A stretch of 64,000 nt of DNA from Natroniella sp046097105. GTDB taxonomy: Bacteria > Bacillota > Halanaerobiia > Halobacteroidales > Halobacteroidaceae. Below are positions 9,033 through 17,126 of the stretch, one piece after another. The stretch's first letter is position 1. Each line of letters begins with the position of its first letter. The notes beneath the pieces are model-generated. The model did not search any database and was not told where the DNA came from. It saw only the letters and a program-made list of their open reading frames with translations. Position numbers and translations under genes: made by a program. The stretch is taken from the NCBI RefSeq assembly GCF_046097105.1, contig NZ_CP175562.1:1612001-1676000 (forward strand), written 5' to 3'.

Positions 9033-9056
9033 CTTTGTATTAACTAACTTGGTATT
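9031..9056. other. Putative recombination junction in sigK
   Basis: Homology to sigma-K stops at the codons for NT-LDTEDL. Exactly there lie two direct repeats 15 bases apart, AACTTTGTATT (9031-9041) and AACTTGGTATT (9046-9056). This is the best candidate for the crossover site of an element inserted in sigK, about 40 codons earlier in the gene than the Bacillus subtilis skin site as I recall it. Confidence 0.5.
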
Positions 9057-9144
9057 ATGACAAAATATAATCTGCTCTATGTTGAGTTTCTACATTATAT
9101 ATTAATATAGCAGCTAAGGGCCAACAAACCTAAATTTAAACTAT

Positions 9145-9202
9145 GTTAAACAAGTTAAACATCTTTGGCCCATTTTCTTGATTTCTGTTAAACAAGTTTA
9201 AC
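9145..9202. promoter_or_regulatory. Paired operator/centromere-like repeats upstream of parM-like gene
   Basis: Two related 16-mers, GTTAAACAAGTTAAAC (9145-9160) and the palindrome GTTAAACAAGTTTAAC (9187-9202), lie just before the ribosome site. The first recurs exactly at 47169-47184, next to a prophage regulator. They could be ParR binding repeats (parC), regulator operators, or both. Confidence 0.6.
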
Positions 9203-9224
9203 TAAATCTAAAGGAGTGATTTTA

Positions 9225-10292
9225 ATGTCAAAAATTATTTCTGTTGACTATGGTCGATCCACAGTTAAAAGCGTAGCTGGCTTTAATCTAAAGGAACAAT
9301 TGATAATTCCATCGGTAGTATCTTATGATCATCAGATAGTAGATACTAAAGCAGAATCTACCCCAGCAGCTTACTTAGAGAATAATCCATTAAGTTTCTT
9401 AAAAGCAAAGATTGGAGAAAGAGAATTAGCAGTAGGTAAAGTAGCCCAAGATGTTGAATATAATCTTGATACTACTAACTATGATGATATCGATGATCAA
9501 AAAACTAATGATTTAATCTTAACCTCTATTGCTCTACTCATTGGGCCAACTACTAGTTACACTAAAATCAATCTAGTTACTACCCTCTCTGTCGATCAAT
9601 ACAATATCAAAAAGGATGACTTTGCTAAAAGATTTGAGGACAAGCACTTTAAGATTGAGGTTTATGATTACCTGAAGGGCCAATATACTACAACTAAGTT
9701 CTATATTGATAATGTCATAGTTAATAAACAGGGTTTTTCTGCCTTCATGCATTATATCCTAAACCAACAAGGCAATATCCAAACTTCTAAGTCTGATATT
9801 CTAGATTATACTGTTGGAGTAATCGATCTAGGTAAATACAGCATAGACCCCTTCTTCTGTGATAGCTTAGATCCAATCTCTATGAGAAATGAAACCGATA
9901 GGATCCCAGGCATGAATAAAGCTTTTAGAAACATACAGTCCAGGCTGATAAAAGAGCATGGTATTAGACCCCAGCTCTATAAGGTGCAGAAAAATTTAGA
10001 ATTGGATAAGGAGTTTAGAAAGAACGGTCAGCCGATAGAGATAACTGATATCTTAAACTCAGAATATGAACAACTAGCTGCCAATACGGTAGGTAATATA
10101 AAGAACAAACTTGATATGTCACTAACTGAAGTAGATAAATGGCTTATCTGCGGTGGTGGAGCTAACTCTAAAAAACTGTTGGCCCGGCTATCTAATGAAC
10201 TGGAAAGAGAATTGAAATTAATCTCTGACCCACGGTTGGCTAATGCTTTGGGAGGGTTGAAAATTGGACAAAGACAATTTAGAGAAAACTAA
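9225..10292 (+). CDS. ParM/StbA-family actin-like partition ATPase
   Basis: A 355-residue actin-like protein. Phosphate loop 1 is VDYGRSTVKS near the N terminus, and the second is GVIDLGKYSIDP near residue 205. The adenosine motif WLICGGGANSKKL is near 310. The ATG at 9225 (MSKIIS) is chosen because AAAGGAG lies eight bases before it; the in-frame GTG at 9216 falls inside that site. Actin-like filaments of this family segregate plasmids and phage-plasmids. The overlapping next gene is the adaptor candidate. Its presence suggests the element can replicate outside the chromosome or once did. Confidence 0.88.
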   Translation: MSKIISVDYGRSTVKSVAGFNLKEQLIIPSVVSYDHQIVDTKAESTPAAYLENNPLSFLKAKIGERELAVGKVAQDVEYNLDTTNYDDIDDQKTNDLILTSIALLIGPTTSYTKINLVTTLSVDQYNIKKDDFAKRFEDKHFKIEVYDYLKGQYTTTKFYIDNVIVNKQGFSAFMHYILNQQGNIQTSKSDILDYTVGVIDLGKYSIDPFFCDSLDPISMRNETDRIPGMNKAFRNIQSRLIKEHGIRPQLYKVQKNLELDKEFRKNGQPIEITDILNSEYEQLAANTVGNIKNKLDMSLTEVDKWLICGGGANSKKLLARLSNELERELKLISDPRLANALGGLKIGQRQFREN

Positions 10293-10545
10293 AGGAATTC
10301 GGTTAAAGGGTAAACGGTTGGAATGGTGGGAAAATACTCCTGGTGCAGCTGATAGGATTAGAGAATTTATTGATAAACAGATCAAAGAAGATAATTGTTT
10401 AGAACAAATCAAAAAAGCTCCTCCTGAACTATTGGAGGAGTTAGCAAGATTAGCTAAAAGTTTAAATTGCAATGTTGACCTTATAGCAGATGCGAATGAA
10501 ATCGAAGAAGCTGAGTCTAAAATAGATAGTTTAATTAATTCTTGA
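10264..10545 (+). CDS. ParR-like adaptor encoded behind parM-like gene
   Basis: A 93-residue charged helical protein starting at TTG 10264, with GGAGGG seven bases upstream, overlapping the end of the ParM-like gene by 29 bases. No motif is diagnostic. Position, size and the repeat array upstream of the operon fit a ParR-type DNA-binding adaptor that links the centromere to the filament. The segment ENTPGAADRIREFIDKQI may be the ribbon-helix-helix part. Confidence 0.6.
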   Translation: MDKDNLEKTKGIRLKGKRLEWWENTPGAADRIREFIDKQIKEDNCLEQIKKAPPELLEELARLAKSLNCNVDLIADANEIEEAESKIDSLINS

Positions 10546-10602
10546 ATACACTTGGTAACTGAGCTTTTCAAGAGAGGGAAAACTTAATGGACAATTAATT
10601 GA

Positions 10603-11352
10603 TTAAAATTTTCGACCAAGCTCAAAACTTGATTTCCAACCACTCATATCAACTTCTAAACCTTGAACATATTCCCCATAATGTCTTTCAATATCTACAT
10701 CAAGAAAACGATAGCCAGCTCTTAACTTCCAATAATCTTTTTTATTCTCAAAAAGATTAATTACTGCTCCAATTTTATAACCTATTCCACTTCCTGTTTG
10801 GTATGTTTGACGTCTTCTTCTATTTAAAAAATCAGTACGTTCTTCATAAAATCTATATCCATATTTTCCAATTCCAAAGTTTAAATCGAATAAATTATCT
10901 AAAACATTTATTTCAATTTCACTATAAGGAGCTATTAAGTCAACTTTTAAACCTTCATCTTGGGCAACTTCATACCCTAATCCTCCTTTTATTCCTAACC
11001 CCTCATTAAATTTATATATAATCCCCCCAGAAAAGCCTACTCCACTCTGCAATGCCTCGTTATGTTCAGCCCATTCTACGCCATATAATGACATAGTAGT
11101 ATCATAAGTAGTGTATTTAACATTACCAAAGAAGCCAAATCCTAAAAAGTAATAATTAAGAGATTCTTCTTTTGATGAAAGCATTTCTGTATTTGATTCA
11201 GTTGTTTTTTCACTACTTTCTTCTGTATCATTGGTTCCTACTGAATCAAAGAGATGATTTAAATTTATGTCTTCTGCCTTGATTTCAATAGTAGAGCTAA
11301 ACACTAAGTAAATTGATAATATTATAATTAAAGTTAAATTTGTTTTTTTCAT
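10603..11352 (-). CDS. Secreted outer-membrane beta-barrel protein
   Basis: 249 residues with a clear signal peptide (MKKTNLTLIIILSIYLVFSS, cleavage near IEIKAED). An acidic linker is followed from about residue 65 by alternating aromatic/hydrophobic strands (YYFLGFGFFGNVKYTTYD, YKFNEGLGIKGGLGYEV, YWKLRAGYRFLDVDIE) and ends in a phenylalanine (FELGRKF), the usual terminal barrel residue. This indicates an outer membrane. Function is unknown; it may be element cargo or an old chromosomal gene. Confidence 0.75.
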   Translation of the reverse strand: MKKTNLTLIIILSIYLVFSSTIEIKAEDINLNHLFDSVGTNDTEESSEKTTESNTEMLSSKEESLNYYFLGFGFFGNVKYTTYDTTMSLYGVEWAEHNEALQSGVGFSGGIIYKFNEGLGIKGGLGYEVAQDEGLKVDLIAPYSEIEINVLDNLFDLNFGIGKYGYRFYEERTDFLNRRRRQTYQTGSGIGYKIGAVINLFENKKDYWKLRAGYRFLDVDIERHYGEYVQGLEVDMSGWKSSFELGRKF

Positions 11353-11428
11353 TTTTATCCCCCTCCAAGCCTCCTGCTAAAGTAATAATTAATACTAACA
11401 ACCAAGTAATTCTTAATAATTTTTTCAC
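11297..11428 (-). CDS. Possible 43-residue signal-peptide-like leader ORF
   Basis: Starts at GTG 11428, nine bases after GAGGAG, and encodes a basic-hydrophobic N terminus (KKLLRITWLLVLIITLAGG) resembling a signal peptide. It overlaps the start of the barrel gene in another frame. It may be a real small peptide whose translation is coupled to the barrel gene, or a frameshifted relic. Confidence 0.3.
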   Translation of the reverse strand: MKKLLRITWLLVLIITLAGGLEGDKNEKNKFNFNYNIINLLSV

Positions 11429-11550
11429 TACACTCATCTCCTCATTTAATAGTAAATAACTACCTTATGCCTTTCACGATTATATATATAAACTCCTGCG
11501 AAAAATGCTAGAGATAACATTAAATTATATTTTTTTACAAATCAAAAAAA

Positions 11551-11574
11551 CTCCCAGGGCCAACGCCCTAGGAG
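11551..11574 (-). terminator. Hairpin terminator with GTTG loop, copy 1
   Basis: Inverted repeat CTCCTAGGGC/GCCCTGGGAG around a GTTG loop, followed on the minus strand by seven T. The loop and right arm contain the recurring word GTTGGCCC. Related copies are at 13288-13313 and 15036-15061. Confidence 0.75.
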
Positions 11575-11607
11575 CCAATAATATCATCTGATTTCCACCT
11601 TAAACTT

Positions 11608-11766
11608 TTAAATTCCAGCAAATTTATACGTAACCCCGAATTGGTGGTTATCTCTCAATTTTTCTCCTAAAAAATATAATTAACTCCAAAATCACCATAT
11701 TCATAGCTAGCCCCAATATTAAACAAGGCAAGTTCCTCTCCTAGTATATAACTTCTCCTCCTTTTA
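11608..11766 (-). pseudogene. Remnant of the 3' end of a PorV/PorQ-like outer-membrane gene
   Basis: With frameshifts this encodes a degenerate copy of the C terminus of the protein at 13345-14359 (EEKLYTRRG..., YEYGDFGVNYIF, DNHQFGVTYKFAGI). It contains internal stops and has no start. Its end and terminator match those of the neighbour, so it is a duplicated, decayed fragment. Confidence 0.75.
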
Positions 11767-11928
11767 TTGAAAAATAAAACTAAATTATACTTAAGAATCA
11801 CTTTCATAAATAAAACTCTCGTACTCTATAAACTAGAAAAAAAACATCTAAATTTGCAGGAATATATTAGCATTTGTAGAATTAATATCATACAGATTGA
11901 AAATATTAGAAAAAAGGGAGCTGATAAT

Positions 11929-13110
11929 ATGAGTGAAAATTCTAATATGCAAAAAGAAACCAAGTTGAATTTAAATGCTAAATTTATTATTGCTGTCTTG
12001 ACTTCTATAATTGTGTCTACTTTTTTAGCATGGGGTATAAATCTACTTATTGATAATTATTTATTAACTGAAGGTGATTTAGGCTCATGGAGGGTAGTTA
12101 TTTCTTCTACACTAAATACTATTCTTCTAATAGTAGTCTTAGTCTGTATAAATCAAAAAATAATTATTAAGCCACTAAAAGAAATCGCGACAGTAATTCA
12201 AGAGTTTAAGAAAGGAAATCTAGATGTATCAAATATTGATGTAAGTAGAAAAGATGAAATTGGTTACTTGCAAAGAGAGATTAATGAAATGAATTACAAG
12301 TTTTCAAATATAATAGAAAAACTAGCCGACACTATCGAAGAAGTTTCTGCCTATAGTCAACAATTATCCTCAGCTGCTGAAGAGGGCACTAGTTCTGTTG
12401 GAAATAATAATGATCTTATTGAAAATATTTCAGCAGGAATCGAAGAAATTTCTGCTAGTAGTCAAGAGGTAACAAGTTATGCTCAAGAAGCAAGTTCACA
12501 GACAGAACTTGGATATTCTAACATTCAGGAAACTGTGGGAAGTATTGAAGATATTAGTTCTACTGTTAAAGGAGCGGTTAAGGTAATTAACGATTTAGAT
12601 GATAAATCAAAAGAAATAAGTCAAATCATAAACCTAATTACAAATATATCAGAACAGATAAACCTTTTAGCTTTAAATGCTACAATAGAAGCTGCTAGAG
12701 CTGGTGAGCATGGACATGGATTTGCAGTGGTTGCAGAAGAAATTAGAGATTTAGCAGAAGAGACTAGTGAAGCTACAGATGATATTACCAACTTGATTAA
12801 TAGAATTCAAAAAGAGACAACTGAAGGATTAGAAGCTATTAATAAAGTAGAAGATAAAGCTACTGAAGGTGAAGAGATTGCAGAAAGAACAGGTGAAGTC
12901 TTTGAGGCCATCTCTGCTTCTAGTGAACAGACAACAGCACAAATTGAACAAACTTCTTCTGCTACACAAGATTTAGCTCAAAGTAGCAATAGGCTAATGA
13001 ATACCTCACAAGATATTGCAAGTATGATAGATGAGATAGCAGCCTCTTCTATACAGTTAGCAGGGATGGGAGAAAATCTACAAGAACTTATTGATCAGTT
13101 TGATTTTTAA
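11929..13110 (+). CDS. Methyl-accepting chemotaxis protein
   Basis: A 393-residue receptor starting at ATG 11929 (MSENSN) after AAGGGAG; longer in-frame starts lack a ribosome site. TM1 is at about residues 18-40 and TM2 at about 55-80 with only a short extracytoplasmic loop. A HAMP domain and coiled-coil signalling domain follow, with the hairpin tip EQINLLALNATIEAARAGEHGHGFAVVAEEIRDLA. Lacking a ligand domain, it may sense membrane or cytoplasmic state. It sits between two related outer-membrane gene copies. Confidence 0.93.
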   Translation: MSENSNMQKETKLNLNAKFIIAVLTSIIVSTFLAWGINLLIDNYLLTEGDLGSWRVVISSTLNTILLIVVLVCINQKIIIKPLKEIATVIQEFKKGNLDVSNIDVSRKDEIGYLQREINEMNYKFSNIIEKLADTIEEVSAYSQQLSSAAEEGTSSVGNNNDLIENISAGIEEISASSQEVTSYAQEASSQTELGYSNIQETVGSIEDISSTVKGAVKVINDLDDKSKEISQIINLITNISEQINLLALNATIEAARAGEHGHGFAVVAEEIRDLAEETSEATDDITNLINRIQKETTEGLEAINKVEDKATEGEEIAERTGEVFEAISASSEQTTAQIEQTSSATQDLAQSSNRLMNTSQDIASMIDEIAASSIQLAGMGENLQELIDQFDF

Positions 13111-13287
13111 ATTATATGCATTGCTAAATTTATAATAACCCCTTATATACACTCATCAATTAATATAAAGCACAGATGTAACCCTCCTCTCTACTATATC
13201 TAAGCTAACTTAGCCTGACAATTATTTGAGCATGAATTATTGGAAAGTATATTTCAATACCCTTCTTCTATATACTTTCTATAAAAG

Positions 13288-13313
13288 CTCCTAGGGCCAA
13301 CGCCCTAGGAGCC
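13288..13313 (-). terminator. Hairpin terminator with GTTG loop, copy 2
   Basis: Perfect 11-bp stem GCTCCTAGGGC/GCCCTAGGAGC with loop GTTG, followed by TTTTAT on the minus strand. It terminates the PorV/PorQ-like gene. The 30 bases on its right are shared with copy 1. Confidence 0.8.
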
Positions 13314-13344
13314 AATAATATCATCTGCTTCCCATCTTAAACTT

Positions 13345-14359
13345 TTAAATTCCAGCAAATTTATACGTAAGCCCAAATTGATGTGTATCACCTAAATTTT
13401 CTCCTAAAAAGGCATAATCAAATCCAAAAGCCCCATATTCATAACCTGCCCCCAACGTTAAATTTCCTAAATAAGCTCCTCCTCTAACGTATAACTTTTC
13501 CTCTTCAGAATTTAATATCTCTAATCCAGTTAGTTGAGTAAGCTCTATTTCACTACCAAAAGAAACTTGTCTGTCTAGTTCATCAGTAAAATCATAGATT
13601 GAAACTGCAAATATCAGGGAATCAGTTGGCTGATAAGAGAAACTTGGGCGTACATTTCTGATATATGATAATTTTTGTCCATATACCTCAAACTCAGTTT
13701 CAAAAACATCTTGAATTAAAAGTCCCGCTGATAACCGCTCCATAGGTTGATATAATAAACTTAAATCAACTGCTACACTTGAATCAGAATCAGAATATAT
13801 CCTTATCACCGATTAGTTCATCATTCTTAAATATCTTTCCTTCAAATTTTTCCTCCCTACCCATAGTCATATGCCGAATATTAGCTCCTACAGATAATCC
13901 ACTTAAATTAAGTTCTTCAGAAAGATCCTTAGCTACAGAAAGTATTAACCAGTCAGTACTCTGTTCTATTTCTAAATCCCCATCAAACTCTATCGTATCA
14001 TCGCCGGACTCAAATTCTTCATTATAAAGACCATCATAAAGCAATACTCCTTCTCCAATATAACCTAGTCCAAAGCTTAAACCTAATTCGTCAGAAGTCC
14101 CCGCTGCACCAATAAAGTCATCATAGTTAATTTTATCACGGTTATTCAATGTTCGAGTATACGTAGCCGCTTCATAACCTTCTATATTCGTTAATCCCGC
14201 TGGATTCCAGTAAATAGCATTAACATCATCAGCTACCGAAACGAAAGCCCCTCCCATTCCTAAAGGTCTAGCTCCTACACATGAATGAACAGCATTAGTT
14301 GGAAATATTAATCTCACACTCAATAAAAACAATATAATAACGTATTTTTTCAATAACAT
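13345..14359 (-). pseudogene. PorV/PorQ-like (UPF0164-type) outer-membrane protein, frameshifted
   Basis: The first frame (14359 to about 13790) encodes a signal peptide and the family's N-terminal signature GARPLGMGGAFVSVADDVNAIYWNPAGL. The second (to 13345) encodes the rest of the barrel ending GLTYKFAGI. The frames cross near 13797: the expected ...GDKDIYSDSDSS... needs two more bases in the TATA run of AAGGATATATTCT. A two-base contraction of a TA repeat explains it. This could be a pseudogene, a sequencing error, or slipped-strand phase variation of a surface protein. About 325 residues when restored. Confidence 0.8.
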
Positions 14360-14504
14360 CCCTCCAATTGCATGAAATCTTTATCCAATTTTTATTATTA
14401 ATTGAATAATATATTTTCATTTCCTCCTTTTTATAGACAAATAAACAATTTAACATAATAATAAATTTAATAAAAGGTAAAATATATTACAGGAGGTAAA
14501 ATAA

Positions 14505-15029
14505 ATGCTTACACCTATTTTAGAAGAAATTGAACAAAAACTTAAGCTTAGCAAATCTAGAAGAGATAGACAAACATTGATTAACGTTTTAGAAGTTGGA
14601 TATATTTGGGACATACTAACCAGTAGATATCAAACATTAGAAAATACTAAAGTTTTTTTAGGAATTGTTCAGGACTCTGATTTAAAATTTCTCCTTGAAC
14701 AAGGAAAGAAATTTTTAAGCAAAGAAATTAAAAGACTAGAAGAACTATGCGTAGATTTTGGTATTCCTACAGTAAAAAAGCCGGCTGAAAATTCTCTAAG
14801 TGTCTTTGATATTGAAGTTATGTCAGATGAATATATTTATACGCATACTTTAGCAGGATTACAATCCTTTCTACCAATCCTTGTAACTGCTTTTTCTCAT
14901 TCAGTTTCCCCAATGATTAGAACAACCTTTCAAGAGTTTTTAACAGAAGAATTAAATTTATATGGTAACTTCCTAGAATACGGTATGATGAAAGGATGGG
15001 TTAAATCACCACCTGCCTATAGAAGTTAA
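14505..15029 (+). CDS. DUF3231 family protein
   Basis: 174 residues, all helical, preceded by ACAGGAGG. The arrangement of two helical bundles with FLPILVTAFSHSVSPMIRTTF resembles DUF3231, a family found in spore-forming Bacilli and Clostridia and distantly related to CotF-like spore coat proteins. A spore-related role is therefore possible, and interesting so close to a split sigK. This is inference only. Confidence 0.65.
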   Translation: MLTPILEEIEQKLKLSKSRRDRQTLINVLEVGYIWDILTSRYQTLENTKVFLGIVQDSDLKFLLEQGKKFLSKEIKRLEELCVDFGIPTVKKPAENSLSVFDIEVMSDEYIYTHTLAGLQSFLPILVTAFSHSVSPMIRTTFQEFLTEELNLYGNFLEYGMMKGWVKSPPAYRS

Positions 15030-15035
15030 CTAAAA

Positions 15036-15061
15036 GCTCCCAGGGCCAACGCCCTAGGAGC
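15036..15061 (-). terminator. Hairpin terminator with GTTG loop, copy 3
   Basis: Stem GCTCCTAGGGC/GCCCTGGGAGC with GTTG loop, then TTTTAG on the minus strand. It ends the prophage late operon and also lies just after the converging DUF3231 gene. The TAG of the readthrough extension (15054-15056) lies inside it. Confidence 0.75.
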
Positions 15062-15590
15062 TAATACTATCATCTGGATCCCACTCTCGATCCAATCCCT
15101 TCTCTTCTCTTAAATCACCAACAATCTTCTGACCAAAATTATCTTTTTGCTCCAACTCAATATCGAACTGCACATCTTCACGATGCCCAGGAGCCTGATC
15201 CTGTTGGCCCTTTCAATCAATAAACTCAATCCTATCTGCCAACCTACGTTCATATATCCCTGCTTTCTCTACCCAATCACTCCCAACAGCTTGATTAATC
15301 TCCCGAATTAAAGCATCGATAACCGAACCTATAAAATTCTTAATAATAAACTTCTTAACCCGTCCAAAGCGACCTTGGCCCTCAATATGCTTCATAACCT
15401 TATCCATTACATACTTCTTCTTAACCCTGCCATCATCCCATTCTTTCTCTGCTTCTTCAATAGACTCAAAGATGATCTCCCAAGTCTCTCCCCAGAGATT
15501 ATTAGCAGTTGACTGTAAGAAAGACTTGGCCAATGAAGCAATAAATCCTAACAAAATATTCTTAGTAGAACTAACAACACTACCTATCAT
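15054..15590 (-). CDS. Prophage late protein with in-frame UGA and 52-codon extension
   Basis: The main frame (15213-15590) encodes 125 residues starting MIGSVVSSTKNILLG and ending RIEFID at TGA 15213-15215. The same frame then stays open for 52 more codons (KGQQDQAPGHRED... to DREWDPDDSISS) up to TAG 15054. The extension is acidic and protein-like and has no start of its own. Either UGA is read through, or a sense codon mutated and the tail is decaying. It follows the lysis genes. I do not recognise the family; the N terminus is amphipathic. Confidence 0.65.
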
Positions 15591-15616
15591 TTAATATCAT
15601 CCTCTCTTTTAATAAA

Positions 15617-16018
15617 TCATTCATAAGTTATAACCACCTTGCAAGGTCTAGTCTTATCTAACCTGTCAACAATTTCATTGAAAGCCTTCTTCGAGTTCCA
15701 GACAGCATCTCTCCCCTTACTTTTACCTGGCAGAATACAACCGCGTGTATTTTTTGGATAGTTACCAATATGAATCTGAATGTAATCACGCTCATGTACA
15801 CCAATCAACTGAATGGGGTTATAATTCCACCTACTATTGCTCTGCTCCTGATCCCTAAGATAAGCTAAATACTCTCCAGGAGGAATGCAACTTTCACCCC
15901 TCTTGTTATTTTTCCAAGGTTGCTCAAGGCACGGGCCAATCTTATCACCATTAACATACAACTCTCCCATCATAGCCTTTTTTGTTTCCGTTTTTCTTAC
16001 AATTTTAATCACATCCAC
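15617..16018 (-). CDS. DUF5675 family protein, candidate lysis-module enzyme
   Basis: 133 residues with the DUF5675 pattern: GELYVNGDKIGPCLEQPW near the start, then ESCIPPGEYLAYL, IQLIGVHERDYIQIHIGNYP and TRGCILPG, which carry conserved His and Cys. Phage and prophage members occur beside holins. A cell-wall-cleaving role is an inference; catalysis is not established. It lies between a holin-like gene and the end of the late operon. Confidence 0.75.
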   Translation of the reverse strand: MDVIKIVRKTETKKAMMGELYVNGDKIGPCLEQPWKNNKRGESCIPPGEYLAYLRDQEQSNSRWNYNPIQLIGVHERDYIQIHIGNYPKNTRGCILPGKSKGRDAVWNSKKAFNEIVDRLDKTRPCKVVITYE

Positions 16019-16048
16019 AAGTAATCACCTCCCCCTAAATTAAAAAAA

Positions 16049-16064
16049 CTTCCCCTTGAGGAAG
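16049..16064 (-). terminator. Terminator after the holin-like gene
   Basis: On the minus strand CTTCCTCAAGGGGAAG is followed by TTTTTTTA; it begins next to the stop codon of the upstream gene. Confidence 0.7.
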
Positions 16065-16325
16065 CTAGCTGAACAAACCAGGTAAATTTTCAATTCCAAA
16101 CATCGTCACAAGTAACCCTCCCAACAAAACTAACAAGCCAAAGATCAACTTCCACATATTCTTAGTAAAATCACTATCCCTTTCCCCAAAATACCTCTTA
16201 AGATCTTCAACATCCTTTTTAGTAGCTGTCCCCTGCAGCTTCTCAGTATTAGCAGCTACATCCTCTTTCATATTCTCAACTTCAGTCTCTACTTTGGTAA
16301 GTCTATTATCTAAATCATTCAACAT
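16065..16325 (-). CDS. Holin-like / XhlA-type membrane protein
   Basis: 86 residues: an N-terminal coiled coil (about 1-45, LDNRLTKVETEVENMKEDV) and one C-terminal TM segment (MWKLIFGLLVLLGGLLVTMFG) with a short tail. This matches the hemolysin XhlA/phage holin-accessory layout. It probably takes part in lysis with the DUF5675 gene. Terminators flank it on both sides, so its dose can be set separately. Confidence 0.75.
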   Translation of the reverse strand: MLNDLDNRLTKVETEVENMKEDVAANTEKLQGTATKKDVEDLKRYFGERDSDFTKNMWKLIFGLLVLLGGLLVTMFGIENLPGLFS

Positions 16326-16348
16326 AATCCCTCCCTAAATAAAAAAAG

Positions 16349-16364
16349 GCCAGCTTTTACTGGC
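16349..16364 (-). terminator. Terminator upstream of the holin-like gene
   Basis: The minus strand reads GCCAGTAAAAGCTGGC followed by CTTTTTTT, between the cysteine-rich protein gene and the holin-like gene. Confidence 0.7.
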
Positions 16365-16376
16365 ATACCATCCTCC

Positions 16377-16556
16377 TTATTTAAAATCAAACTTCTCTTT
16401 TAAGACCAAACAAAGATTTCCGCAATCGATATTCTTAGGACAGACTCCACAGCATCTAGGAATATTGCAGTTAGCCCTTGGCCCGTCATTACATAACTGC
16501 CACTTTTGATAATCACACTTCATTGCCTGATTATAAATCTTTTCTGGAATAGCCAT
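16377..16556 (-). CDS. Cysteine-rich small prophage protein
   Basis: 59 residues from ATG 16556 (MAIPEKIYN), with GAGGAG seven bases upstream. Eight cysteines (CDYQKWQLC..., CNIPRCCGVCPKNIDCGNLC) suggest a metal-binding fold. Function unknown; it lies between the tail-fibre region and the lysis genes. Confidence 0.7.
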   Translation of the reverse strand: MAIPEKIYNQAMKCDYQKWQLCNDGPRANCNIPRCCGVCPKNIDCGNLCLVLKEKFDFK

Positions 16557-16560
16557 CAAC

Positions 16561-16635
16561 TCACTCCTCTGTATAGAAACATCTAGGACATTCATCTTCT
16601 TTTAATTTAGTACCACAGATAGGGCATCTACTCAT
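16561..16635 (-). CDS. 24-residue zinc-ribbon microprotein
   Basis: Reads MSRCPICGTKLKEDECPRCF plus YTEE, with two CPxC pairs forming a minimal zinc ribbon. GGGAGG precedes the ATG. Its ATGAGTAG start overlaps the stop of the upstream gene, and its own end contains the GAGGAG used by the next gene, so three genes are translationally coupled. Function unknown. Confidence 0.6.
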   Translation of the reverse strand: MSRCPICGTKLKEDECPRCFYTEE

Positions 16636-17116
16636 CCTCCCTCAACTCCCTTATCTTAATATTTAACTCTGTAATCTCTTGTAACAACTGTTGGCCCTCC
16701 TGCTCCAGCTCTTCAATCTCTTCTTGGTCAGCTTTAGCAATCTCTAATTTAGTCTTAGCTACTGCCAACTGATCAAATTCTTTAGAAAGTCGATCCCTTT
16801 CCTGTTTAAGTTTTTCTAATTCGGTCAGTGGTGGAGTCCTACTCCAATCTTCCTTAGGCTCAATCCCATAATCTTCGATAATATATTCATTACCTTCCTG
16901 ATCGTAGAAGCGTTGGCCCTTATAATCTGCTTTAACTTCCCATTCTTCTGTTTCTCGGTTGAAGATTGCTACTTCTGCTGACTCTGTTACGGGCGGTTTT
17001 TTGAAAGTAGAACGACTAGGTATAGACTCATTTTTATCTTCCACATAAAACCCATAACCACTTAGTAAACCTTTTTTATCATAGTAATACATTTTTTTAG
17101 TTTTAATTGTAATCAC
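16628..17116 (-). CDS. Tail-fibre-associated protein with C-terminal coiled coil
   Basis: 162 residues. The N-terminal half is beta-rich (YYYDKKGLLSGYGFYVEDK, FNRETEEWEVKADYKGQRFYD). The C-terminal half is a heptad-rich coiled coil (LEKLKQERDRLSKEFDQL...). Position right after the tail collar gene suggests a fibre assembly chaperone or accessory protein. No family can be named with confidence. Confidence 0.65.
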   Translation of the reverse strand: MITIKTKKMYYYDKKGLLSGYGFYVEDKNESIPSRSTFKKPPVTESAEVAIFNRETEEWEVKADYKGQRFYDQEGNEYIIEDYGIEPKEDWSRTPPLTELEKLKQERDRLSKEFDQLAVAKTKLEIAKADQEEIEELEQEGQQLLQEITELNIKIRELREDE

Positions 17117-17126
17117 TCCTCTCTAA

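Noticed and set aside
10218..10571. 117-codon minus-strand frame opposite the ParR-like gene
   Set aside because: It is the shadow of the plus-strand gene and lacks a ribosome site.
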